A stretch of 13,949 nt of DNA from Lachnospiraceae bacterium (lineage in GTDB: Bacteria; Bacillota; Clostridia; Lachnospirales; Lachnospiraceae). The notes under the pieces were generated by a model, which was given only the letters and a program-made list of their open reading frames with translations, made no database searches and had not been told where the DNA came from. The stretch is from NCBI GenBank assembly GCA_024695225.1, contig JAILIO010000011.1:1-13949 (forward strand), given 5' to 3'. Below, piece after piece: positions 1 to 6,891 of the stretch; the stretch's first letter is position 1, and the number at the start of each line of letters is the position of its first letter. The position numbers and the translations under genes are program-made.

Positions 1-141
1 ACACTGCTAAGTGCAATAGACAATGAACAAGTCAATGTAGACAGACTAAATGATTTAGCAAAGCAATATGGTGTTTATAACAAGATGTACAAGTTGTTAG
101 AAGATGCACTGATAGCAGAACAAGAAGATGCAGAACAATAA
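1..141 (+). CDS. C-terminal end of an unrecognised protein (5' end outside window)
   Basis: Frame 1 is open from the first base to a TAA at 139-141, giving 46 residues with no start codon inside the window. The visible tail is hydrophilic and probably helical. It contains NVDRLNDLAKQYGVYNKMYK and ends in an acidic, glutamine-rich stretch. I see no cysteine, membrane segment or catalytic motif and do not recognise a family. The codons are AT-rich (CAA, GAA, AAT, TTA), unlike the genes from 498 onward. A Shine-Dalgarno site and another start codon follow within 36 bases, so it probably shared a transcript with the broken gene at 177-457. It could be an accessory-module partner of that gene, but this is only inferred from adjacency. 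Confidence 0.5.
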   Translation, partial: TLLSAIDNEQVNVDRLNDLAKQYGVYNKMYKLLEDALIAEQEDAEQ

Positions 142-176
142 GTTGTAAATATAAAGTATCTTTAGGAGAAAATAAC

Positions 177-457
177 ATGAGCTTAAAGTATATTTGCATG
201 AAAATGATATACCAAAAGAGATAGAAACAATAAGAATCAACGATGCCTTCTTTGATATACATTCAGATATCAAAGATACACCATTAATCAGAGAAATACT
301 AAGAAATATAGATAAAGCTGAGTATGTCAGTAATAAGACCTTTTGTGGAAGAGACAAAGACCTTGGTAATTTGTCTGCATCATATCTATCAACTGGGGTA
401 AAAACTCTTATAAATATTAAAGAACATCCGGATAAGTGTATTGACATAATGGTATAA
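177..457 (+). pseudogene. Frameshifted and shortened DUF4869-like gene
   Basis: AGGAG at 164-168 lies 8 bases before an ATG at 177, an ideal start site. That frame, however, stops after 15 codons. Shifting the frame by one base just after the second codon gives a continuous reading from LKVYLHENDIPKEIET to a TAA at 455-457. The shifted frame on its own could start only at a TTG (194) with no ribosome site. From memory, DUF4869 proteins begin with a similar 'LKIY' strand, carry an aspartate- and lysine-rich helix, then a segment like 'LS.GVKTLI'. This product has LSASYLSTGVKTLINIKE and ends soon after, about half-way through the family. It therefore looks both frameshifted and truncated. The function of the family is unknown to me. 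It could also be a live short protein started at TTG, but I think that less likely. Confidence 0.5.
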
Positions 458-458
458 T
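450..458 (+). promoter_or_regulatory. Extended -10 promoter before the amidase gene
   Basis: TGG-TATAAT is a perfect -10 hexamer with the upstream TG of an extended -10 element, about 40 bases before the amidase start. No good -35 sits at 16-18 bp. A perfect TTGACA at 441-446 is only 6 bp away, too close to act as its -35. Extended -10 promoters can work without a -35. The hexamer overlaps the stop codon of the broken gene upstream. Confidence 0.45.
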
Positions 459-497
459 ACTCGGAATTGTAGTGAAGATTATTTTCGGAGGACATTA

Positions 498-1727
498 TTG
501 AAAAATGTCACGACCGCAGTACTTGTGATCTCTCTCATCATTCTCGCAGGGATGATCTTCATGCTGTTTACGGTGAAGGGCACATTTACCGCGAGGGATA
601 AGGACAGCGCTGAGGAACAGATATGGGAGGAAGTGGGATCGGAAGAGCGTGAAATTGCAGAAGATGACCTGACTCCCGTTGCCGTTTCGGCTTTGGAGAC
701 CGCAAGGATATCCGGAGGTGAGATACAGGTCAGGTGGTCTGACGAAACTGACGACAGAGTGTCGGTGTATTCGGTCCTCCGCAGGGATATGAGCGGAGAG
801 AACGGCGATTGGAGCGAGGTCGGCAACGTCATCTCCGATGGTACCGCAGGAGACGGGGATAATATATTCTCGGACGTGCTGGAGGGCAGCGGCCTTAAGC
901 AGTTCGAATACAGGGTCGATGTGGAGGTTTCCGACAAAGAGACATGCAAATCCCATGAGGGAGCTCATTCAATCCGCAGCAACGCCCTTATTTGCCTGGA
1001 TCCGGGGCATTATGAAGGGAAGAATGCAGTGACCGGAGACGATTCCTACGGCTACGAGGAAAATATCGCTACATTGAAGATAGGTCTCAGTCTCAGGGAT
1101 CTGCTGGAGGAGAACTACGGGATCTCCACCGTCATGACCCGGGAGACAGAACATATAACGATCGAAGGGTATTCCGACGAGGTGCTGGATTCAAAGCATA
1201 TAAGTCTCAGAGGAAAATATGCCGAGGGGTGCGATTATTTCATCTCTCTCCATACAAACTCTAACAGGGATAATGCCAATGGATATCCCACTTTCGGACA
1301 GCCTGTGTCGATCAACAAACCGGTGGTGCTGGTGGGGGTGCCTGCGCTTCAGAACGAGACAGCCCTTGCCATAGCAAACGCCATCGGGCAAAACATAAGC
1401 GCCGTATATGAAAACGAAGGTTTGTGCACGGTCACAGGATTTGAGACCGCTTCTCCCGGAAACATAAGGGAGTGGAGCGATGCTTTCAACGACGGTCTGG
1501 ACAAATGTGGGGCTGTGTGCGTGAGACATGGCAGCAGCGGGGACTATTACGGCATACTGAGGGGAGCTTCCGAGGTGGGGGTTCCGGGACTTATAGTGGA
1601 GCATGGCTTTCATTCAAACGCGGAGGTCAGAAGGGAAGCTATGGAGGGGACTTTGACGGATCAGTGGGCTGCAGCGGATGCCGCCGGCATTGCAGAAGGC
1701 CTGGGTTTTTCGGAGATCGTTGGATGA
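498..1727 (+). CDS. N-acetylmuramoyl-L-alanine amidase (Amidase_3), membrane-anchored
   Basis: This 409-residue enzyme is predicted to cut the amide bond between N-acetylmuramic acid and the stem peptide of peptidoglycan, outside the membrane. Residues about 6-25 form one hydrophobic helix (signal anchor or signal peptide), followed by an acidic linker. Residues about 58-145 look like a fibronectin type III-like module (VSVYSVLRRD, then QFEYRVDVEV). The catalytic domain spans about 163-405. Its zinc ligands are probably His171 (CLDPGHYEG), a glutamate in YEEN, and His252 (ISLHTNSN), and Glu368 (VEHGFHSN) is the likely catalytic acid. The TTG start is chosen because GGAGG at 487-491 lies 6 bases upstream and no ATG gives the anchor helix. 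The phosphodiesterase gene follows after about 33 bases, so the two are likely one operon. Confidence 0.9.
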   Translation: MKNVTTAVLVISLIILAGMIFMLFTVKGTFTARDKDSAEEQIWEEVGSEEREIAEDDLTPVAVSALETARISGGEIQVRWSDETDDRVSVYSVLRRDMSGENGDWSEVGNVISDGTAGDGDNIFSDVLEGSGLKQFEYRVDVEVSDKETCKSHEGAHSIRSNALICLDPGHYEGKNAVTGDDSYGYEENIATLKIGLSLRDLLEENYGISTVMTRETEHITIEGYSDEVLDSKHISLRGKYAEGCDYFISLHTNSNRDNANGYPTFGQPVSINKPVVLVGVPALQNETALAIANAIGQNISAVYENEGLCTVTGFETASPGNIREWSDAFNDGLDKCGAVCVRHGSSGDYYGILRGASEVGVPGLIVEHGFHSNAEVRREAMEGTLTDQWAAADAAGIAEGLGFSEIVG

Positions 1728-1760
1728 ACGGTGTGACCGCGTCCGGTATTGGAGAGTGAA

Positions 1761-3452
1761 ATGGCATCAGGCGATATGATACCTGAAAACAGAAAAAAGA
1801 AACTGGATTCTCTTTTTGAAGCTTTTTCCATAATCTCGGAAGGTACATATGTGTATCTCTGTGATATGTACTACGATTATTCCAGATGGTCCAAAAACCT
1901 TGTAGATACTTTTGGTCTGCCTTCGGAATACATGTATTCGGCAGGTTCTATCTGGGAGGAGCATATACACCCTGAGGACAGGGCCGCCTATCACCTTGGG
2001 ATCGAGGAAGTGTTTAACGGCAGTTCCCAGGATCATGACATGCAATATCGGGCGAGGAACATAAACGGTGAATACGATTACTGTACCTGCCGGGGAGTCG
2101 TTATCGAGGATGAATTCGGACAGCCTGCGTATTTTGGCGGAGCCATAAGGAATCTTGGGGAGCAGAGTCATGTGGACGCCCTTACCGGGCTCAGAAATCA
2201 GTACGGATTCTTTGAGGATGTACAGGAAGTTATAAAAGAAAAAACTCCTTCCAGGATAATCGTGTTCGGTATAGGAAAACTTACGGAGATAAATGAAGTA
2301 TACGGTTATCACATCGGCAATAACATCTTACAGCAGTTCGGAAGATATCTGATGGAGCAGGTTGGGAGGCGCGGCGGCACCTACAGACTGGACGGCGCCA
2401 AATTCGCCGTGATCACCGGAATACAAGACATAGAATCTTTAAAGGATAAATATGAAAAATTGCGCTCTCATTTCAGGGAGGGCCTCAGGGCTAACGGCAC
2501 ATTTGTCTCCCTGGAAATGAATGCGGGGACTTTACAGCTCAAGGATTTCAATACGGATGATCAGACCGTGTATGCCTGTCTGAATTTTGCTTACGATGAA
2601 TCCAAGATAAACAGACACGGAGATATGGTGGAATTTCATGAGAACATGAATGATGAAGGAAAGAAGCAGATAGAAAAGCTGCATATGATCAGAAATTCCA
2701 TCTCTCAGAAAGATAAGGGCTTTTTCCTTTTGTACCAGCCCGTGATAGACGCGGAGACCGAGGAACTGATCGGGGCCGAGGCCCTTCTCAGGTGGGAGAA
2801 TTCCGAGTACGGCATGATCCCTCCGGACATTTTCATCCCGCTTTTGGAAAAGGATCCCCTTTTCCCCACTCTGGGTGAGTGGATACTGAAGACCGCTCTT
2901 GAAAGTGCCGGGAAGGTTCATAAGCTGCTGCCTGATTTCATTGTAAATGTGAATCTGTCCTATGCCCAGATCGAAAAGCCCGACTTTGTCGATGTGGTGA
3001 GGAAGGTGCTCAGGGAGACCCAGTATCCTCCGGAAAAACTCTGCCTTGAAGTGACTGAACGGTGCAGGCTTTTGGATGTGGAACTGTTGAGAAATGTTAT
3101 GGTGAGCCTCAAGGCAGGCGGCGTGAAGATCGCCCTTGACGATTTCGGCACGGGCTTTTCATCAGTCGGGCTCCTCAAAGATCTTCCCTTTGACATCATA
3201 AAGATAGACAGAGGGTTTGTGCAGAAGATAGAGGATGACGATAAAGAGAGAAAACTTGTGAATCATTTCACGGAGGTCGCCAGCACTTTCGGGGCCGATG
3301 TGTGCGTTGAGGGTATAGAAACCGTGGGGATGAGGGATATCCTCAGGAAATACTGCGTCCACAGTTTTCAGGGCTATTATTATTCCAGACCCATACCCAT
3401 GGAAAAACTTTTGTCCGAACTGGAAAAGGGACCTAAGTGTTTTGCAAAGTGA
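1761..3452 (+). CDS. PAS / degenerate GGDEF / EAL cyclic-di-GMP phosphodiesterase
   Basis: A 563-residue cytoplasmic signalling enzyme predicted to hydrolyse cyclic di-GMP to pGpG. A PAS_3-like sensor domain covers about residues 20-125. It is followed by DALTGLRN, the usual entry to a GGDEF domain (about 130-280). The active-site motif is degraded to DGAKF (211-215), so cyclase activity is unlikely. The EAL domain (about 310-555) looks intact, with EALLRW from Glu340, NVNLS, LEVTE, DDFGTGFSS from Asp460, KIDR, VEGIET and QGYYYSRP. No membrane segment is seen, so it is soluble. I chose ATG 1761, with GGAGAG at 1751-1756, over the in-frame TTG at 1749. The stop codon lies inside a 29-bp direct repeat. 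It probably shares a transcript with the amidase before it, which suggests a link to cell-surface or motility control, but this is inferred. Confidence 0.92.
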   Translation: MASGDMIPENRKKKLDSLFEAFSIISEGTYVYLCDMYYDYSRWSKNLVDTFGLPSEYMYSAGSIWEEHIHPEDRAAYHLGIEEVFNGSSQDHDMQYRARNINGEYDYCTCRGVVIEDEFGQPAYFGGAIRNLGEQSHVDALTGLRNQYGFFEDVQEVIKEKTPSRIIVFGIGKLTEINEVYGYHIGNNILQQFGRYLMEQVGRRGGTYRLDGAKFAVITGIQDIESLKDKYEKLRSHFREGLRANGTFVSLEMNAGTLQLKDFNTDDQTVYACLNFAYDESKINRHGDMVEFHENMNDEGKKQIEKLHMIRNSISQKDKGFFLLYQPVIDAETEELIGAEALLRWENSEYGMIPPDIFIPLLEKDPLFPTLGEWILKTALESAGKVHKLLPDFIVNVNLSYAQIEKPDFVDVVRKVLRETQYPPEKLCLEVTERCRLLDVELLRNVMVSLKAGGVKIALDDFGTGFSSVGLLKDLPFDIIKIDRGFVQKIEDDDKERKLVNHFTEVASTFGADVCVEGIETVGMRDILRKYCVHSFQGYYYSRPIPMEKLLSELEKGPKCFAK

Positions 3453-3458
3453 AGACAT
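3430..3458 (+). repeat. 29-bp direct repeat, copy 1 (over the phosphodiesterase stop codon)
   Basis: This is an exact match to 3494-3522, 64 bp downstream. It begins GACCTAAGTG and ends GTGAAGACAT. It encodes the last residues of the phosphodiesterase (PKCFAK) and its TGA stop. Confidence 0.9.
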
Positions 3459-3493
3459 AAAAACTTATTGCAGATGTGCCGTACAACATCGGC

Positions 3494-3522
3494 GACCTAA
3501 GTGTTTTGCAAAGTGAAGACAT
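3494..3522 (+). repeat. 29-bp direct repeat, copy 2 (intergenic)
   Basis: Second perfect copy, in the non-coding gap before the tRNA promoter. The 35-bp spacer between copies begins AAAAACTT, an 8-bp string also found at 3403-3410 inside the phosphodiesterase gene. This suggests a local duplication or insertion rather than a CRISPR array. Confidence 0.9.
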
Positions 3523-3565
3523 TAAAAAACGTCTTTGAAAAATGATAAACAAAAAATAATCACGG

Positions 3566-3594
3566 TTGACATTATCGGGTTTTTTATTTAATAT
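3566..3594 (+). promoter_or_regulatory. Sigma-70-type promoter for the tRNA genes
   Basis: A perfect -35 TTGACA (3566-3571) is followed by a 17-bp spacer and TAATAT (3589-3594), in a T-rich region. The first tRNA begins about 39 bases after the -10. A consensus -35 with ideal spacing suits strong stable-RNA transcription. Confidence 0.7.
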
Positions 3595-3632
3595 ATTTCT
3601 TGCGTGTTCGGAGACAGGAGATACGTTCCCCT

Positions 3633-3706
<74 letters not shown>

Positions 3707-3715
3707 AAAAGTCTT

Positions 3716-3786
3716 GCAGGTGTAGTTCATTGGTAGAACACCAGCCTTCCAAGCTGGATAGGTGGGTTCGATTCCCATCACCTGCT
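3716..3786 (+). tRNA. tRNA-Gly (anticodon UCC)
   Basis: The acceptor stem GCAGGTG (3716-3722) pairs with CACCTGC (3779-3785), and the discriminator base is T3786. The D-arm has GTTC...GAAC. The anticodon stem CCAGC/GCTGG encloses the loop CTTCCAA with anticodon TCC. The T-arm GTGGG/CCCAT carries TTCGATT. The gene is 71 bases, without encoded CCA. A terminator follows 20 bases later. Confidence 0.95.
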
Positions 3787-3806
3787 TAATCTGAAAAAGT
3801 TCCGGT

Positions 3807-3824
3807 AAAGCCCGGGGCTTTTTT
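3807..3824 (+). terminator. Rho-independent terminator of the tRNA unit
   Basis: AAAGCC (3807-3812) pairs with GGCTTT (3816-3821) around a 3-base loop, and the stem runs into six T (3819-3824). It closes the tRNA transcript. The hydrogenase operon must therefore start from its own promoter in 3825-3901, where I see no convincing -35/-10 pair. Confidence 0.8.
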
Positions 3825-3901
3825 GATGTAATGGCATATCCTCCGGGATCCATGCTTGTTCTATGGCTTTTTGCGACAGAAATGAGAGGATGACCTTAGA
3901 T

Positions 3902-4138
3902 ATGTGTCTTGCGGTTCCTTTTAAGATCAAAGAAATTCATGAGGACGGTTCTGCGCTGGCTGAGCGCGGAGGCGTGATGCGCAGCATAAATGTGTCCTTC
4001 ATACGGGATCCGAGACCGGGAGATCATGTGATAGTCCACGCCGGATTTGCCATTGAACGCATCAGAGAAAAGCAGGCTCAGGAGGTCATGGAATCCTACG
4101 ATGAACTGGTAAAAGAACTGGAAGCCATGGCGAAGTGA
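3902..4138 (+). CDS. hypC: Hydrogenase maturation chaperone HypC
   Basis: HypC (78 residues) works with HypD as the scaffold on which the Fe(CN)2CO unit of [NiFe]-hydrogenase is built, and escorts it to the large subunit. The family signature MCLAVPFKI is at the N-terminus, with the essential Cys2 exposed after loss of Met. GDHVIVHAGFAIERI is the conserved second half. The frame is open further upstream, but starting at 3902 puts cysteine at position 2 as the family requires. A GAGAGGA at 3884-3890 serves as ribosome site with 11 bases of spacing. This is the first gene of the hydrogenase cluster, and its stop overlaps the hypD start by 4 bp (GTGA). Confidence 0.95.
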   Translation: MCLAVPFKIKEIHEDGSALAERGGVMRSINVSFIRDPRPGDHVIVHAGFAIERIREKQAQEVMESYDELVKELEAMAK

Positions 4139-5214
4139 AAGATATGCCTGAAACCCGGGAATCATCAAAGGAGCATAAGAGCAGGGACGGGATCATCCGT
4201 CTGATGGAGGTCTGCGGGACCCATACCATGGCCATTGCCAGAAATGGGATAAAATCGCTCCTCCCTCCCGGAGTGAAACTGATCTCCGGACCCGGCTGTC
4301 CCGTGTGTGTGACTCCGCCCCAGGTGGTGGATGCAGTGCTTGGGCTTTCCGAACTGGAATGCAGACCTGTGATAGCCACCTACGGAGATATGATAAGAGT
4401 ACCCGGCAGCAGGCCCGGGGATACCCTTATGAAAAGAAGGGCTCTCGGCGCTGATGTCCGTATCGTATATTCGCCTGTGGACGCGGTGGAGCTTGCTGAG
4501 AAAGAGCGGGACAGGCAGGTTATTTTTCTGGGAGCGGGTTTTGAGACAACTGCCCCCGGCACAGCTGCGGCAATAGGAGCAGCCGCGGACAGAGGACTTA
4601 AGAATTTTACGGTATTCTCCATGCTGAAGAAAGTTGAGCCTTCGGTGAGAGCCCTTGCATCGGATCCGTCTTTTTCGGTTCAGGGTTTTCTCTGCCCGGG
4701 GCATGTGGCAGTGGTCACAGGTGAAAAGGGCATGAAGTTTTTTTCGGAGGATCTGGGCTATCCTGCGGTGATCAGCGGTTTTGAACCGGAGGAGATACTG
4801 AAAGCCATAACCCTTCTTCTGAAACAGATCAGGAATGGTGAATCAAAACTTGAGAATGCTTACAGCACTGTGGTCAGCGCAGATGGCAACACTATTGCCC
4901 AGGAGATGATGGAGAAGTACTTTGCCCTTCGAAGCGATATCTGGAGAGGGCTGGGACTCATACCGGACAGCGGCTTTGGGATCCGGGAAGAGTATTCCGA
5001 TATGGATGCGGAAAAGAGATTTGACATAAAGATCGGAGAACCGAAGCAGGACAGCGGCTGTCACTGCGGGGATGTGATAAAGGGGGCTATGGAGCCTTCG
5101 GAATGTCCGCTTTTTGGAAAGGCCTGCGTGCCGGAAGAACCGGTGGGACCCTGTATGGTGTCGCCTGAAGGGGCCTGCGCCGCAGCCTGGAAGTACAGGG
5201 ATGTGAGCGCGTAA
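4135..5214 (+). CDS. hypD: Hydrogenase maturation protein HypD
   Basis: HypD is the iron-sulfur protein that, with HypC, carries the iron on which CN and CO ligands are assembled. The product has 359 residues, normal for the family. Visible hallmarks are MEVCGTHT (Cys27), SGPGCPVCVT (Cys55, Cys58), GAGFETTAP and FLCPGHV. The cysteine-rich C-terminal part (CHCGD, ECPLFGKAC, GPCMVSPEGAC) holds the 4Fe-4S ligands. The GTG start at 4135 overlaps the hypC stop, so translation is probably coupled. No separate ribosome site is obvious, and ATG 4144 is an alternative start. hypE follows after a 74-base gap with two small hairpins. Confidence 0.96.
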   Translation: MKDMPETRESSKEHKSRDGIIRLMEVCGTHTMAIARNGIKSLLPPGVKLISGPGCPVCVTPPQVVDAVLGLSELECRPVIATYGDMIRVPGSRPGDTLMKRRALGADVRIVYSPVDAVELAEKERDRQVIFLGAGFETTAPGTAAAIGAAADRGLKNFTVFSMLKKVEPSVRALASDPSFSVQGFLCPGHVAVVTGEKGMKFFSEDLGYPAVISGFEPEEILKAITLLLKQIRNGESKLENAYSTVVSADGNTIAQEMMEKYFALRSDIWRGLGLIPDSGFGIREEYSDMDAEKRFDIKIGEPKQDSGCHCGDVIKGAMEPSECPLFGKACVPEEPVGPCMVSPEGACAAAWKYRDVSA

Positions 5215-5227
5215 GGATAAGCTGCCG

Positions 5228-5270
5228 GTCCCGGAAAGGGACTGCGAAACCGGGGTATCGGAAACCCCGG
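5228..5270 (+). other. Two tandem hairpins between hypD and hypE
   Basis: GTCCC/GGGAC (5228-5232 with 5238-5242) closes a GGAAA loop. CCGGGGT/ACCCCGG (5250-5256 with 5264-5270) closes a 7-base loop. Neither is followed by a T-run, so they are not classic terminators. They could be RNA processing or stability elements, or could modulate hypE translation, which starts 18 bases downstream. Confidence 0.45.
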
Positions 5271-5288
5271 CAGGATCGGAAAACAGAT

Positions 5289-6359
5289 ATGGAAGATGTG
5301 ATAACACTTGATTACGGAAGTGGGGGCGGCAAGACTTCAAAACTCATAAGCGACCTGATACTTCCGCTGATAAATAAGGACCATGAAAAGACCGGTGCCC
5401 TGTGCGACGGCGCGGTGCTGGACATACTGAAGGGGACCGGTGACGGTAACCAAAGACTTGTGTTTTCCACTGACAGTTTTGTGGTGGATCCCAGGTTTTT
5501 CCCCGGGGGAGATATAGGAAAGCTGTCCGTCTGCGGCACGGTGAACGATCTGGCCATGATGGGGGCAGAACCCGCATATTTAAGTCTTTCATTTATCATA
5601 GAAGAAGGATTTTCCGCTGAGGAACTAAAGACCATCGCCATGTCCATCGGTCGTACTGCAAAGGAAGCAGGTGTCAGGATAGTCACCGGGGATACGAAGG
5701 TGGTGGACAGAGGCCGCGGGGACGGCATATACATAAACACCTCGGGCATAGGTTTTGTCGACAGTGACCTGTTCCCGGAAGGGTACAGCCTGAAACCTGA
5801 GAATATATGTGCCGGAGATTCGGTGATAGTTTCTGGGACCGTTGGCGATCACGGCACAGCCGTGATGCTGGCCAGAAATCCTGAATTCGGCATGGGAGGC
5901 GGTGAAGGCAGCGATATGCTTCTCTCCGACTGCGCACCTCTCAACCGGGAAGCCCTGGCTCTTGCCCGGGGACTGGGAAAAGATCTCAGGGTTATGAGGG
6001 ATCCCACAAGAGGCGGTCTGGCCACTGCTTTAAACGAATTTGTAGAGGACAGACAGGACGTCGGAATAGAAATCCTCGAAAAAGAGATACCGATTTCTGA
6101 CACAGTGAGGAGTATATGTGATATACTTGGGCTTGACCCTCTGTACTGCGCTTGTGAGGGGAGGCTGATCGCGGTGGTGTCCGGAGAGTGCGAAGACAGG
6201 GCGCTTTCCATACTTAAGAGAGAGCCCCACGGCAGCGGAGCGGCGGTCATAGGGCATGTCACCGAAAAGACACCCGGCAGACTGGTGATAAGGACGGTCC
6301 TTGGAACGGGCAGGATAGCGGTCAAGCTGAGCGGCGCCCAACTGCCCAGGATATGCTGA
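5289..6359 (+). CDS. hypE: Carbamoyl-dehydratase HypE
   Basis: HypE uses ATP to dehydrate the carbamoyl group that HypF places on its C-terminal cysteine, giving the thiocyanate from which cyanide ligands are passed to HypC/HypD. The 356-residue product belongs to the AIR synthase/PurM-like fold. It has DYGSGGGKTSKLI at the start, FPGGDIGKLSVCGTVNDLAM, the nucleotide-site segment VTGDTKVV, and MRDPTRGGLATALNE. It ends exactly in PRIC, with Cys356 as last residue, as the mechanism requires. HypF, the carbamoyltransferase partner, is not in the window and must be elsewhere. ATG 5289 matches the usual family start; AGGAT at 5272-5276 is only a weak ribosome site. Confidence 0.96.
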   Translation: MEDVITLDYGSGGGKTSKLISDLILPLINKDHEKTGALCDGAVLDILKGTGDGNQRLVFSTDSFVVDPRFFPGGDIGKLSVCGTVNDLAMMGAEPAYLSLSFIIEEGFSAEELKTIAMSIGRTAKEAGVRIVTGDTKVVDRGRGDGIYINTSGIGFVDSDLFPEGYSLKPENICAGDSVIVSGTVGDHGTAVMLARNPEFGMGGGEGSDMLLSDCAPLNREALALARGLGKDLRVMRDPTRGGLATALNEFVEDRQDVGIEILEKEIPISDTVRSICDILGLDPLYCACEGRLIAVVSGECEDRALSILKREPHGSGAAVIGHVTEKTPGRLVIRTVLGTGRIAVKLSGAQLPRIC

Positions 6360-6368
6360 CGAATGGAT

Positions 6369-6386
6369 ACAGGGCGTGCGCCCTGT
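6369..6386 (+). other. Hairpin between hypE and the hydrogenase K subunit gene
   Basis: ACAGGGC and GCCCTGT form a perfect 7-bp stem with a GTGC loop. It lies 28 bases before the next start codon, just upstream of the ribosome site AAGGAG (6402-6407). There is no T-run, so it is probably not a terminator. It may shield the downstream mRNA from decay so that the structural genes are expressed separately from hypCDE. Confidence 0.4.
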
Positions 6387-6413
6387 TCGGAATCTGCTGA
6401 TAAGGAGATATAA

Positions 6414-6890
6414 ATGAAACAGGATTACAAGATCATTCCCACGGAGCCCGGAGAGATCCGGCACATAGCCCGTAAAATGAGAAAGGACAATGTGATACTC
6501 GCCATGATCCACGGCTATCTGGATCAGGACGGGGAGCCGGTCATTTCCTATGATTATCAGATAGAACCCGGCGTGGAGTCCTATGCAGTGCGGGGGCACA
6601 AGGTGTTGCCCTCCATATCCGACATTTATGACAAGGCTGCCGAATGGCCGGAGAGAGAACTGAACGAACTTTTCGGTTTCGAGTTTGAAGGCCTGGATAT
6701 GTCGAAGAGACTGTTCCTTCCGGACAATATGCTGAGCGGACAGGGACAGATCATAGTGACACCCATGGACGAGCTTATCCGCGACAGATATGTGGATAAG
6801 GGAGGTAATGCCGTGAGTTCCGCGGGCGGTAGCAGCTCATCCGAAACAGTTTTTGGCAAGATAAATGATGAAGAAAGGAGGGACGGCTGA
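6414..6890 (+). CDS. NuoC-like subunit of group 4 [NiFe]-hydrogenase (MbhK/EchD type)
   Basis: A 158-residue protein of the complex I 30-kDa (NuoC) family. In membrane-bound hydrogenases it packs against the large subunit on the cytoplasmic side and stabilises the catalytic arm, with no cofactor of its own. The core is residues about 25-110. It contains ISYDYQIEPGVESYAVRG and the signature EWPERELNELFGFEFEGLD, followed by RLFLPDNM, equivalent to the 'RE.wDLFGI.F.gH..LRR' block of NuoC. The N-terminus is short, as in Ech/Mbh enzymes. The C-terminus (about 130-158) is low-complexity Gly/Ser and charged, probably disordered. AAGGAG at 6402-6407 is a good ribosome site. The large subunit gene follows immediately. 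Confidence 0.88.
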   Translation: MKQDYKIIPTEPGEIRHIARKMRKDNVILAMIHGYLDQDGEPVISYDYQIEPGVESYAVRGHKVLPSISDIYDKAAEWPERELNELFGFEFEGLDMSKRLFLPDNMLSGQGQIIVTPMDELIRDRYVDKGGNAVSSAGGSSSSETVFGKINDEERRDG

Positions 6891-6891
6891 T

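Noticed and set aside
441..458. TTGACA followed by TATAAT as a standard promoter
   Set aside because: Both hexamers are perfect, but only 6 bp separate them, far from the 16-18 bp needed. Only the extended -10 element is kept as a candidate.
3430..3522. The repeated 29-bp unit as a CRISPR array
   Set aside because: There are only two copies, one lies in coding sequence, and there are no further repeats or cas genes. A local duplication explains it better.
3863..3901. Longer N-terminus for HypC
   Set aside because: The frame is open, but HypC needs cysteine at position 2, which fits only the start at 3902.
5312..6325. Long minus-strand open frames opposite hypE
   Set aside because: They mirror the codon pattern of a clearly conserved plus-strand gene and show no recognisable protein motif or ribosome site.
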